In this document: positions 35,737 to 44,984 of the stretch, piece after piece
Layout of the letters: each line of letters begins with the position of its first letter
Position numbering within the stretch: the first letter of the stretch is position 1
Source of the DNA: Clostridiales bacterium
GTDB taxonomy: Bacteria > Bacillota > Clostridia > Lachnospirales > Lachnospiraceae
Reading direction: 5' to 3'
Assembly (NCBI GenBank): GCA_020859995.1
Contig: JAJBVE010000064.1
Coordinates: 1-45,180, forward strand
DNA length: 45,180 bases
Translations under genes and position numbers: made by a program
Notes under the pieces: generated by a model
Seen by the model: only the letters and a program-made list of their open reading frames with translations
Databases searched by the model: none
Told to the model about the DNA's origin: nothing

Positions 35737-37096
35737 AGCAGTCCCGCAATCTTCCGAGCAGCCTGCTTAATTTCAGCGCGATCCGCACAGATTTCAGCTG
35801 CAGCTGGCGTTTTTGCGACTGCGACAGAGCTTCCAGAGTCTTTGTCTTTTCCTCCAGTTTCGCGAGCTCCTTTTTCTGACGCGTCAGCTCACTCTCCTGG
35901 CGTTTTAGTTCCTCTTTCTGGCGCTTCAATTCGCCTTTTTGCGCTTTCATTTCACTTTCCCGGTCTTTAAGTTCGCTTTCCAGGGCCTTAATTTCACTTT
36001 TCTGTGCTTTTATCTCATTTTTCTGCGCCTTTATCTCGCTTTTCTGAGTCTTCAGTTCATTCTTTTGCCTGTTAAAATCATTATGCAGTACATTGTCATT
36101 CAGCAACAATGTCTGATACTGCCACAGCAAATAGTCTTCCGCGGGCAGCTGATACATATTTTTGTAGCGTTCGGCATGTCTTGGATTAAAAATATACTCC
36201 GCCTCAAGTCCATCCAGACCGACTGTCTGAAATCTGCTTTCCCGCAGAGAATCATAATAGTGCTGGTACTGCGCAAATGTATTGCAGTATCTCATAATGT
36301 AAATGTAAATATCCAGTACCTTATTGCGGAATCCCAGCAGGATCTCCGGATCATCAAGAATGCCTCCATGACGCTCCAGATTGATTTTCAGCTGTTCATA
36401 CGCTTCAAAAACAGAATCCGCGCTTTCCCCATAGGTGCTCATCAGACTGCCCGGCCGGTTCACACGATAGTAAATCAGCTTTTCTTTCACCAGTACAATC
36501 CGTTCGGCAAACGCGATTGCCGAATAAATAGCATAGACATCATTGATGTGCATAATCTCCTGGAAGCGTATCTTTTCTTTCAGCATCAGGTCTCTTAAGA
36601 TCAGCTTGTTCCACGGAACCGCGGACGTAAACCAGAAAATGCGCTGTTTATAACTTTTAATGTTGAAAACCTCTGTCTCCGGCAGCGGGGAGCGCAGATA
36701 AGAATGCGCCACCGTATTCCCGGTCTCAGACTCAAAATCGCAGGCGTCACAGACACAGATGTCTGCCTGCGTCTCTTCTGCTTTTTTCACCATTTTTTCA
36801 AGTGCGTCCAGCGCGAAATAATCATCACAGTCCCAGAAGGCAAGATATTTTCCTGAGGCGGCATCCAATCCCTTATTTCTGGCCGCTCCCGCTCCCTGAT
36901 TCGCCTGTTGAATAATCTGCATTCTGGGATCCGCGTTTTGATATTCCCGCAGAATCGCGAGAGAACCATCCGTCGACCCATCATCCACACAAATAATCTC
37001 AATATCTGTCAGCGTCTGGTTTATAATGCTGTCCAGGCACTCGCGCAAATGCTCTTCTCCGTTATAGACGGGAACAATCACTGATACTTTCAGCAC
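35705..37096 (-). CDS. Family 2 glycosyltransferase with long coiled-coil tail
   Basis: The 463-residue protein has an N-terminal GT-A domain (VSVIVPVYNGEEHL, CVDDGSTDGS, GAGAARNKGLD, WDCDDYF) of the kind that builds wall or capsule polysaccharide. Residues about 345-430 are an uninterrupted series of heptads of the KAQKSEI type, then a basic end. No membrane helix is seen. The start is GTG 37096 with AGGAGG 8 nt upstream. The shared promoter element lies 131 bp upstream. The coiled coil may measure chain length or tether partners, as in some polymer-length regulators (inference). Confidence 0.9.
   Translation of the reverse strand: MLKVSVIVPVYNGEEHLRECLDSIINQTLTDIEIICVDDGSTDGSLAILREYQNADPRMQIIQQANQGAGAARNKGLDAASGKYLAFWDCDDYFALDALEKMVKKAEETQADICVCDACDFESETGNTVAHSYLRSPLPETEVFNIKSYKQRIFWFTSAVPWNKLILRDLMLKEKIRFQEIMHINDVYAIYSAIAFAERIVLVKEKLIYYRVNRPGSLMSTYGESADSVFEAYEQLKINLERHGGILDDPEILLGFRNKVLDIYIYIMRYCNTFAQYQHYYDSLRESRFQTVGLDGLEAEYIFNPRHAERYKNMYQLPAEDYLLWQYQTLLLNDNVLHNDFNRQKNELKTQKSEIKAQKNEIKAQKSEIKALESELKDRESEMKAQKGELKRQKEELKRQESELTRQKKELAKLEEKTKTLEALSQSQKRQLQLKSVRIALKLSRLLGRLRDCFTGKRKKEHE
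35860..36075 (-). repeat. Degenerate 21-bp repeats coding for heptads in the glycosyltransferase tail
   Basis: About ten units with 21-bp period alternate Ser/Asn-Glu-hydrophobic-Lys patterns. Several neighbours are nearly identical at DNA level, the rest diverged. Confidence 0.7.
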
Positions 37097-37226
37097 AATA
37101 CTTTCCTCCTGATTTCACGCATAATTCGTAACTGTTCAGTACCTTCACAGTTAATACGTTTTCATACATACTTCGCAGCAAGTGCGAAATACTGTCCTGA
37201 ATAATTACCATAATTCTCAGTCTCAC

Positions 37227-37257
37227 AGCTTACCACAAACCGCCAGGGTCTGCAAAC
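37227..37257 (-). promoter_or_regulatory. Shared 31-bp promoter element, copy 3
   Basis: On the minus strand TTGCAG (37250-37255), 17 bp, TGGTAAGCT ending at 37227; the core has one change (CGGTTTGTGG). It faces the GT2 gene at 37096. Confidence 0.65.
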
Positions 37258-37319
37258 CATTCCATCCTTCTTATACCGCCAGAAACATGTGACTAGTATT
37301 TATGTCCGCTATTTCCTTT

Positions 37320-39053
37320 CTATGCGTCTGGATCATATTCTTCCTTTTCACAAACTACGCGGCACCGTTTTTTATAGCAGGCAATGCCATATTTATAAAT
37401 GGTGCGATATCCTTCCCGCTTCAGGCGGCTCGTGTAGTCCATTCGCTCAATCTGAGCCATCGCGTCCCTGCACCCGGCGGCCAGACGCGCGCCTTCCGCG
37501 TATTTAAACTCGATAATCATGCCGATATCTTCTCTTTCAATCTCGACCATAACATCGCAATAGCCATCTCCTGTGTCCGCGTTTGTCTGTGATTTCCAGC
37601 CGTCTTTATTCGCGAGAATCCCAATCATCAGACCATGGTAAAGGATTTCCTTTTTGTCCTTCTGTGTCGAGCTGTCACGTACAGCAATTGAATCATACAG
37701 ATAGGATATCAGCAATTCCTCCGTTTTTTCCGCATCGCCCGTCTTCAGTGCGTCGCAAAAATTTTCGAAGCGCTCACTGTTTTTCCGAACCAGGCTGTTA
37801 AAATATGCTGTAATCTGCCTGGTAAAAATATTACGGATTTCCCGGTTCGGTATCGTAAGCTCATAGAGATTCAAATCCACCTGCCTGCGCGAAGTCAGGT
37901 ATCCTGTCATAAACAGCATGCTCCAGATATTTTCAATGGTATCATAAAGCTGGTCATAAGTCAGATCCTCATGAATCTCCTTTATGACCGTTTCTCCCGC
38001 AACCAGTGCCTCAATCTCGCTCTTCGTCTGCCCATTTCCAGATTTTTCAATAAAACGGCGCACCGCGTCATTCCCGCTTGTGTTCGACCAGTAGTCCCTC
38101 GGAACAGCGTTGGGATTTCCAAGCGTTTCATAGCAATAGCTGATGACATCCCAGGGGCAATAAACATCAATGTTGCCAAAATGATAGCCATCGTACCATT
38201 CTTTTATAAGCCCGTACTTGTCCTCTATCTGATAATATTCCAGAAGTTCCTTCACTTCTCTGTCCGTAAATCCAAAATACTCATCAAACCGGACGTTTGT
38301 AATAGAAAGGATATTCAGATTATTAAGTCCGGTAAAAATACTCTCTTTCGCTATGCGCAGGCACCCGGTCATCACAGCGAAGTAAAGGTGTTCATTTGTT
38401 TTCAATGCCTGGTCAAACATACCGCGGATCAGGTCCACCATTTTCCTGTAATAATTCCGTGCCTCCGCCTTTGCCAGAGGAACGTCATATTCGTCTATCA
38501 AAATGATGACCTTTTTCCCATAGTGTTTCTGCAGCAGCATGGAAAGCGTTTTTAAGCTGCCCAGCAGCACCGTTTCCGACATCTTAAAGCTTCCGCTGTC
38601 CTCAGAATCGATCTCGATCAGCTGTCTGTACAGACTCTTTTCCCTTTCCGTGAGTCTGTCATCCTCCAGCAAAAACTGAAAACGCATCGCCTCATTGCCA
38701 ATCACTGTGCGCATGACTGAACTGGCCGTTTCATAATCAGCTCCCATAACACTTTTCAGGCTGACCGAAATAACAGGAAACTTTCCCATGTATTTTTCGC
38801 ACAGTTCCTTTTCTCTGGAAATCTCCAGTCCTTCAAAAATCGACTCATCGCAGCCTATCTCAAGAAAGGCCTTCAGCATGCTCATATTTAAAGACTTTCC
38901 AAAACGTCTGGGGCGTGTGAACAGGGTCACTTCTCCCCACTCATTCAGCAAATCGCGGATCATGGCTGTCTTATCCACGTAATAAAATCCTTCTTTCCGT
39001 ATTTTGGAAAAATCATCAATCCCCATCGGAAGCTTTTTTTTCTTTTCTATCAT
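37320..39053 (-). CDS. AAA-ATPase-like / PD-(D/E)XK nuclease-domain protein 2
   Basis: The 577-residue protein belongs to the same family as the product at 31855 but is clearly diverged. It opens KLPMGIDDFSKIRKEGFYYVDKT, with Walker A TRPRRFGKS, Walker B VIILIDEYD, EWYDGYHFG, and a C-terminal nuclease-like domain (GDGYCDVMVEIE, MIIEFKYAEG). The frame is open from 39098, but ATG 39053 is preferred: a weak AAGGG lies before it and the family motif begins soon after. A promoter lies at 39197-39225. The function is not established. Confidence 0.9.
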   Translation of the reverse strand: MIEKKKKLPMGIDDFSKIRKEGFYYVDKTAMIRDLLNEWGEVTLFTRPRRFGKSLNMSMLKAFLEIGCDESIFEGLEISREKELCEKYMGKFPVISVSLKSVMGADYETASSVMRTVIGNEAMRFQFLLEDDRLTEREKSLYRQLIEIDSEDSGSFKMSETVLLGSLKTLSMLLQKHYGKKVIILIDEYDVPLAKAEARNYYRKMVDLIRGMFDQALKTNEHLYFAVMTGCLRIAKESIFTGLNNLNILSITNVRFDEYFGFTDREVKELLEYYQIEDKYGLIKEWYDGYHFGNIDVYCPWDVISYCYETLGNPNAVPRDYWSNTSGNDAVRRFIEKSGNGQTKSEIEALVAGETVIKEIHEDLTYDQLYDTIENIWSMLFMTGYLTSRRQVDLNLYELTIPNREIRNIFTRQITAYFNSLVRKNSERFENFCDALKTGDAEKTEELLISYLYDSIAVRDSSTQKDKKEILYHGLMIGILANKDGWKSQTNADTGDGYCDVMVEIEREDIGMIIEFKYAEGARLAAGCRDAMAQIERMDYTSRLKREGYRTIYKYGIACYKKRCRVVCEKEEYDPDA

Positions 39054-39196
39054 ATTACACGCCCTTTCCGTTCTCTGCGCTGCCATCGTTGTATACACAG
39101 TTTTTGATATCGTCTCACTATACCTTCTTTACAGTCTCTGGAGCTCCAGGCTTCCTTATGCGGGCTCTATCTCACCTGGGTCGTAAAATTAAACAT

Positions 39197-39225
39197 ATTA
39201 TACTTGAGATACCTGTATTTCTCAA
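39197..39225 (-). promoter_or_regulatory. Promoter of AAA protein 2, with dyad
   Basis: On the minus strand TTGAGA (39220-39225), 17 bp, TATAAT (39197-39202). TTGAGA and TCTCAA form a 6-bp dyad with a 10-bp gap (39204-39225). Confidence 0.65.
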
Positions 39226-39302
39226 CTGGCATTTTACCAAAATAAACAGGGGTTGCCGCCTTCTTTATTTTGTGAAAAAAGTATGGAGCTTATGAAAACT
39301 TC

Positions 39303-39331
39303 TTGTTATCTATTTTTAAGTGTGCTATATA
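39303..39331 (+). promoter_or_regulatory. Likely promoter of the first sulfotransferase gene
   Basis: TTGTTA (39303-39308), 17 bp, TATATA (39326-39331). A TATAAT just downstream is an alternative -10. The leader is about 125 nt. Confidence 0.5.
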
Positions 39332-39462
39332 TTTTATAATGTATTTCTGTAATACTTTTTTAACATTTCGCTTTTTCAACGGAAGAATCGAGGTAACTGG
39401 AAAGAACAAAACAGTTACCATCAGGCAGTCTCAGACAGTTTTATTTCAGAAAGGAAAAAACA

Positions 39463-41517
39463 ATGAAAGAAAAGTTTTGTACTGTATGGTCAAAGTCTTT
39501 GGCTGCTGCGGCAGTGCTGGTGCTGGCAGCGGGTCTGATGATCTGCGCGGCACGGATAAACGCCGAAGCCGCAGAGACAGAACTGACTACGGAAGCAGTT
39601 GAAGACACCGAAGCCGCCGCAGACACCATCCTCCTTACGGAAACGGACATCTTCGCGGCGCAGAGCGCGATTGACGCGGCGCTGCTGCAGGAGGCAGCGG
39701 CCGGCTACTCCTTTGAATCGCCGCTGGTAGTGCTGGATCCTTACGGCAATTCCCCGCTGACGGCGGTGGCCATTTTCAGCACGGACGAGGAACTGGGCGG
39801 CACGATTACCGTGAAGGGTAAAAGCGAGGAAAATGACATCAGCGGCACCTTCGATGCGGCGACAAACCATATCGTCCCCATTTACGGCCTGTACAATGGC
39901 GATACCACCGAGGTCGTGCTGACGCTGGATGACGGAACGTCAGTCACACTGGAAGTTACCACCGAGGAAATTGACACAAGCGCCTGGGATATTGAGGCGG
40001 AGATGCTGGATTCCGAAGCGTATGATTATTCAACGATGACCCTGACGATGCAGTCCGGCGGCGTGCTTCTGATCATTGACAGCGCCGGGGACATCCGCTG
40101 GTATTTTAACAGCCTCGGGACGCAGGGCGTGCACCAGCTTTCCAACGGGCATCTGATGGCGCCCGCCTCCTACACCATCAGCGGCACTTATTACAAATCA
40201 GGGCTGGTGGAATTTGACTTAAGCGGCAAATACTACCGGGAATATGCGATCCCGGGCGGGGAGCATCACGATTTCCAGGAGCTTTCCAACGGGAATCTGC
40301 TGGTGGCTTCCAACAGCCCGGATTTAAGCAGTATTGAAGATTATATCGTCGAAATTGACCGGGAGACCGGCGAGGTCGTATGGGAGCTGGACATGAGGGA
40401 TATTCTGGGAGACACCGACGACGGTGCTTCCGCATCCATCCTGACGGACGGCGCGGAGGATAATGACTGGCTTCACAACAATTCGCTCTGGTATGATGAA
40501 GAAAATGACCTGCTGCTGGTTTCCGCCCGTCACAAGGACGCGATCATTGCGGTTCATAAAACGGAGAAAACGCTCGCCTGGATCCTCGGGGACCCGGATG
40601 GCTGGGAAAGCATTGATGAGAGCTATTTCTTTACACCGGTCGGGGATGATTTCGAATGGTTTTACGCGGAACACCAGGTAACCATGCTGGATAATGGTGA
40701 TATTATGCTGTTCGACAACGGCACCGCAAAGGTGAAGTACGATGACAATGACAACCGCGTGACGGGCAATGATGTCTACTCCCGCGCGGTGATTTACCGC
40801 ATCGATACGGAAGCTATGACCGTAGAACAGATTTTTGAATATGGAAAAGAACGCGGAGCCGAGTGGTATTCAGACTGGATCTCCGGTGTGATTTCCCTGG
40901 ACGGCACGCAGGACGCGCTGCAGGTCACGGCCGGGTCGAACCTCTACAGTGCCGAAGAGGACAGCTATGATTACGGTCCCATCTATCAGCTGGCATCCGG
41001 CTACACCAGCACAACCCATATTGACCGGCTGATTGACGGAGAGCTGGTCTTCGAACTGACCATCACCGGGGATACCTACCGCAGCCAGACCTACCGCTCA
41101 CTCGTACTTTCTGTCTATACGGAGGGCGCCACGCTGGATGTAACGCAGACCGGCGTGCTGCTCGGCAGTCTCGGAGAAAAAGCAACCGTGGAGCCGGAAG
41201 CAGACATTTCCCTTGAAGACGCGGAAACACTGCCGGACGGATGGACCTTCTCGCGTGACGCGACCAAGGTCACCTTAAGCGGCTCCTTTACCACAAAAAC
41301 CTCCGCGGATGATCTGGCAGACGGCTATCTGGTTCTCAAAAGTGCCGATGAGACAAAAGTTTACACCCTGACTCAGTCCACCACTGAAAGCGACGGCACC
41401 ACCACCGTGGCCGTAAAGGGCTGGGTATCTCCGGACGGTCTGGAGGGCAGCACCTGGGAAATCTTCCTGATGCTGGACGGCGTGACCTACGCGAGCGGAT
41501 ATTCGGTGGATTTCTAA
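39463..41517 (+). CDS. Secreted arylsulfate sulfotransferase 1
   Basis: The 684-residue protein begins with a signal peptide or N-terminal anchor (residues about 12-35), then a short acidic stretch, an Arylsulfotran_N-like domain (about 82-170; SPLVVLDPYGNSPLTAV) and the AssT beta-propeller. Active-site counterparts of E. coli AssT are present: His268/269 (GEHHDF), His338 (DWLHNNS), Arg356 (SARH) and His404 (AEHQ), the last being the sulfated residue. AssT moves sulfate from one phenol to another without PAPS. A C-terminal beta domain (about 575-684) follows. AAAGGA precedes the ATG by about 7 nt. No dsb-type partner is beside it. Confidence 0.9.
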   Translation: MKEKFCTVWSKSLAAAAVLVLAAGLMICAARINAEAAETELTTEAVEDTEAAADTILLTETDIFAAQSAIDAALLQEAAAGYSFESPLVVLDPYGNSPLTAVAIFSTDEELGGTITVKGKSEENDISGTFDAATNHIVPIYGLYNGDTTEVVLTLDDGTSVTLEVTTEEIDTSAWDIEAEMLDSEAYDYSTMTLTMQSGGVLLIIDSAGDIRWYFNSLGTQGVHQLSNGHLMAPASYTISGTYYKSGLVEFDLSGKYYREYAIPGGEHHDFQELSNGNLLVASNSPDLSSIEDYIVEIDRETGEVVWELDMRDILGDTDDGASASILTDGAEDNDWLHNNSLWYDEENDLLLVSARHKDAIIAVHKTEKTLAWILGDPDGWESIDESYFFTPVGDDFEWFYAEHQVTMLDNGDIMLFDNGTAKVKYDDNDNRVTGNDVYSRAVIYRIDTEAMTVEQIFEYGKERGAEWYSDWISGVISLDGTQDALQVTAGSNLYSAEEDSYDYGPIYQLASGYTSTTHIDRLIDGELVFELTITGDTYRSQTYRSLVLSVYTEGATLDVTQTGVLLGSLGEKATVEPEADISLEDAETLPDGWTFSRDATKVTLSGSFTTKTSADDLADGYLVLKSADETKVYTLTQSTTESDGTTTVAVKGWVSPDGLEGSTWEIFLMLDGVTYASGYSVDF

Positions 41518-41695
41518 GTAAGGTACGGACCTTGGACGGAGTATTCCCTCACCGTGCAGCGTCCTATGCACTGAACGCACGCTAATCGCAATGCAAGAAG
41601 TCATTTCCGCAGCAACGGTTATACTGACACGAAGTCATTGACAAGTATTCATCACATATGCCGCATGAAAGAACGGCTGCGGGACGGAGGTTCTT
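41518..41695 (+). other. Spacer between the two sulfotransferase genes
   Basis: There is no clear terminator. TTGACA at 41639-41644 has no good -10 at the right distance. ACGGAGG lies just before ATG 41696. Co-transcription with the first gene is likely but not shown. Confidence 0.4.
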
Positions 41696-44600
41696 ATGAA
41701 AAACAGAATATATTCATCACACATATCTCTTAGAAAAAACAACCTTTTTGCGAGCAGGCAATGGGGGCAGACTATTCCAGAGCTGAAATCCTTGTTCTTG
41801 AAATCCCTGTTCCTGACAGCCTTGCTTTTGACAGCGGCAGGCACTCTTGTCCTGCTGCCGGGAAATTCCGTTCATGCCGCGGAAACAGCAGAAGCTGAGG
41901 ATTCGGCAGATGCCGCGGAAACGGCGGCAGTCTATGAGGTAGCCGGCTGGCAGATTACTCTGGAGGACGTCTCCCGCTCCGCTTCTCTTTCCGCGGTCAG
42001 CGTGGAGCTCGGCTATACCAGCGTGGAAACCACCGACATTGAGCAGACAGCATCGGACGGATGCGAATACTGTATGCTGAAGCTTTCTTTTGTCAAAAAC
42101 GGCAGCATGGAGGCCATTGAGTGGGAAAAGCTGTTTCTGATTGACGGAGACGGAAACAGCTACACACGGATAGACGACAGCTTTATCACCGACTTCGGGA
42201 TGTCCCGCCTGCCCGGAACCGCCCTGAATTTTGGCAGCTATGAAGGCTGGATTTGTTTTGAAATCCCCGCTGAGGCCTCTGATCTGACGCTTGTTTATTC
42301 GTTTGAATCGGAGGAATTGTTGATTCCGGTAGGGACCATAGAAGAAGAAACAGACGAGGATTCGAATGAAAACGCTGACTCCTCAGGTGCAGACGAAGCC
42401 GCGGGCGAGGACCATACATCTGACGATGCAGATAGTATTACCGGCGAAGATACGTCCGACAACGCAGATAACGCCGATGATAAAGACGCATCCGACGGCA
42501 CAGAAAACATAAATGAAAGCGATGCAGCGAACAGCGGGGAATCAGCTGACACAGAGAGCTCTGCCGAGGCACAGACTCCCACTGAAACGGAGACTTCCAC
42601 CGAAACACAGGCCTCCTCTGAGACGGAAACTTCCGCCGAAACGCAGGCGGAAAGCACCGATCTGGCAGAATTACAGGCGCAGCTGGAGTCCGAAATAGCA
42701 GCAGCTTCTGAATCCTCAGCGACAGCGGGAGACGCTTCCGCAACGGATACAGCGGCAGCAGAGGCCGCGGCTTTAGCGCAGGCTGAAACCGAAACGGAGA
42801 CCGAAGCGCAGCTGGTCGCGACAGAAACTCTGTACGATGTGGACGGCCGCTCCTGGACTGTCGTCTCCTCCGAAGAAATCGCGATTGAAGCGGATCTGGA
42901 CACGGAGCTTTCCATGCCGGAACAGACGCAGGCGATCTCGGACGCGATTGTGGCAAATGTGGAAGAAAACGGCAGCACCTTTGAGGATCCGCTGCTGATC
43001 CAGAATCCTTATCAAAACGCGCCGCTCACCGCCGTGCTGGCCTTTGAAACCATCGAGGAATGCGCAGTGCGCGTGACCGTAAAGGGCAAAAGCGACGGCG
43101 GTATTGACATCACTGACACAATCGATGCCGCTACCCTTCATATCGTTCCAATCCTCGGGCTTTATGCCGCATATGACAATGAGGTCGTCGTCGAGCTTCT
43201 GGACGCGGACGAAACCGTCCTGGACACCCTGACACTCACCATCACGACCGAAAGCCTGCCTTCCGCCCTGGTTGGCGCGGTTTCCACTGAGAGCTATACT
43301 GCCAGCTCCGCTATGGGACTGATGCTGGTCTCCGGCCTGTCCTCCAAATACGCTTACGCATTCGATGAGACAGGCGAAATCCGCTGGTACAGTTCGACCG
43401 AATGGGAATACTACGGCGTCTTTCCTCTGGAAAACGGCCATTTCCTGATTGAGGCGGAAAATGTCCTCTATCCGAATGCCAGCATGCCGAATTCGCCGGA
43501 ATTCTGGGAAATGGACTATCTTGGGCGCGTATACAATGTCTATTACTTCCCGAATGGCGTCCATCACGACATCCAGGAAATGACCCCGGACGGCAACTTC
43601 CTGATCCTGACGAATTCCAACGACGGCTACGAGCAGAATATGATTCAGGAGATCGACCGCGAAACCGGCGAGGTCGTAAAATCACTCAATTTAAACGAAT
43701 TATTCGATGGGCTCTCCTACATCGACCGGGATGACTGGTGCCACACCAATACCGTCTCCTACGACGAAGAGACCGACACCATCCTCATCAGCTGCCGCAA
43801 TCTGCACTCCGTCATCCGCATTGACTGGTCTACAGACGAAATTCTCTGGATTCTGGCCGACCCCACCGTATGGGATGGCACCGGCTACGAGGATAAAGTG
43901 CTCACCGCCGCGGAAGAGTTCCAGTGGCACTACCAGCAGCACGCCGCCTATATTCTCGAAGAAGACCTGGACGGCAATCCCGACACCCTGGAAATCATTC
44001 TTTTCGATAACCACAGCGACGCCTACCGCTCCGTATCGACCTTTGACGACACCAATGCGTCCTATGTGAAAATCTATTCCGTGGATGAGGATACCATGAC
44101 TGTGACACAATTGAAAAATTACGAGACCACCTATTCCTCCATCACCTCCAATGCCTTTTATAACAGCGAGGCCGGACGGATATTTTCGGTCAATGCGAAC
44201 CGGCCGACTACTGAAGAATACCGCGGAAAGATATACGAAATCGACTACGAATCCGGAGAAATCCTGAATGTCTGGAACATCACGCGCAGATTTTACCGCG
44301 GGTATTCCATCACGCTGTCCATGAACGACTGCGCGGGCGCGTTTTCCTTATCTGATAATTATATCCGGGGAACCCTGCGCATGCCTGTGGAAATCGATGA
44401 CACGACCAAAACGGAAGATACCGCAAGAACCGATGACACCGTAGAAACAGAAGGCACCGCAAGAACCGATGACACCGTAGAAACAGAAGGCACCGCAGAA
44501 TCCGAAGATGCCGCAGAATCTGAAGATGCCGCAGAATCTGAAGCGACGGAGACCATCTCGGAAGACCTGGTGAGCGTCACCCTCTGCGGCAGCATCCTGT

Positions 44601-44824
44601 ATGTGCAGAGCCGCGACCATCTGTATACGCAGATCATCTTCAATGGAGAAACTCACACCTACGTATATGATATCTCAGACATCACCCCGGCCTCCAGCGA
44701 AGCCACTAACTACAACTACGAGCTGCCCATACCCCTCAGTGAAATGGCCGCCGACACCTACACGATCCAGATCATGTACGACAATCAGCTGTATGATATC
44801 GAAGGATCCTTTATGATTTCATAA
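41696..44824 (+). CDS. Secreted arylsulfate sulfotransferase 2 with extra N-terminal domain
   Basis: The 1,042-residue protein starts with a long signal region (hydrophobic core LFLTALLLTAAGTLVLL, cut near VHAAE). An Ig-like or DUF4352-like beta domain follows (about 78-200), then an acidic Ser/Thr/Glu linker (205-380), the Arylsulfotran_N-like domain (about 425-520; LLIQNPYQNAPLTAV) and the AssT propeller. Catalytic residues are kept: His623/624 (VHHDI), His683 (WCHTNT), Arg701 (SCRN), His749 (QQHAAY). The His-Arg and Arg-His spacings (18 and 48) equal those of protein 1. A low-complexity TARTDDTVETEG repeat separates it from a C-terminal beta domain. ACGGAGG precedes the ATG. Probably a paralogue with a different acceptor. 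Confidence 0.88.
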   Translation: MKNRIYSSHISLRKNNLFASRQWGQTIPELKSLFLKSLFLTALLLTAAGTLVLLPGNSVHAAETAEAEDSADAAETAAVYEVAGWQITLEDVSRSASLSAVSVELGYTSVETTDIEQTASDGCEYCMLKLSFVKNGSMEAIEWEKLFLIDGDGNSYTRIDDSFITDFGMSRLPGTALNFGSYEGWICFEIPAEASDLTLVYSFESEELLIPVGTIEEETDEDSNENADSSGADEAAGEDHTSDDADSITGEDTSDNADNADDKDASDGTENINESDAANSGESADTESSAEAQTPTETETSTETQASSETETSAETQAESTDLAELQAQLESEIAAASESSATAGDASATDTAAAEAAALAQAETETETEAQLVATETLYDVDGRSWTVVSSEEIAIEADLDTELSMPEQTQAISDAIVANVEENGSTFEDPLLIQNPYQNAPLTAVLAFETIEECAVRVTVKGKSDGGIDITDTIDAATLHIVPILGLYAAYDNEVVVELLDADETVLDTLTLTITTESLPSALVGAVSTESYTASSAMGLMLVSGLSSKYAYAFDETGEIRWYSSTEWEYYGVFPLENGHFLIEAENVLYPNASMPNSPEFWEMDYLGRVYNVYYFPNGVHHDIQEMTPDGNFLILTNSNDGYEQNMIQEIDRETGEVVKSLNLNELFDGLSYIDRDDWCHTNTVSYDEETDTILISCRNLHSVIRIDWSTDEILWILADPTVWDGTGYEDKVLTAAEEFQWHYQQHAAYILEEDLDGNPDTLEIILFDNHSDAYRSVSTFDDTNASYVKIYSVDEDTMTVTQLKNYETTYSSITSNAFYNSEAGRIFSVNANRPTTEEYRGKIYEIDYESGEILNVWNITRRFYRGYSITLSMNDCAGAFSLSDNYIRGTLRMPVEIDDTTKTEDTARTDDTVETEGTARTDDTVETEGTAESEDAAESEDAAESEATETISEDLVSVTLCGSILYVQSRDHLYTQIIFNGETHTYVYDISDITPASSEATNYNYELPIPLSEMAADTYTIQIMYDNQLYDIEGSFMIS
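44420..44491 (+). repeat. Two 36-bp tandem repeats in sulfotransferase 2
   Basis: Two copies (44420-44455 and 44456-44491) encode TARTDDTVETEG each. Shorter 18-bp SEDAAE units follow to about 44540. Confidence 0.9.
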
Positions 44825-44840
44825 GTCCAGGGTTCATCTA

Positions 44841-44892
44841 GGACGAATCCTCCGCTCCAGGTTCAGCACTATGAGTCCGGTACTATTCGTCC
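44841..44892. repeat. 8-bp inverted repeat after sulfotransferase 2
   Basis: ggacgaat (44841-44848) and attcgtcc (44885-44892) enclose 36 nt, directly before the large terminator hairpin. Confidence 0.5.
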
Positions 44893-44902
44893 TGCACTCC
44901 TA

Positions 44903-44966
44903 TGGCCAGAGTCAAAAGGAATCCCGCACTATCAGCGGGTTTCCTGCTGACTCTGGCCACTTTTCA
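44903..44966. terminator. Large bidirectional terminator hairpin
   Basis: tggccagagtca (44903-44914) pairs with 44948-44959, and an inner GC stem continues the hairpin. CTTTT follows on the plus strand. It separates sulfotransferase 2 from the convergent methyltransferase gene. Confidence 0.8.
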
Positions 44967-44984
44967 GCCGTTTTATGAAACACG

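Noticed and set aside
41639-41668. Separate promoter for sulfotransferase 2
   Set aside because: TTGACA is present but no acceptable -10 box lies 16-18 bp downstream.
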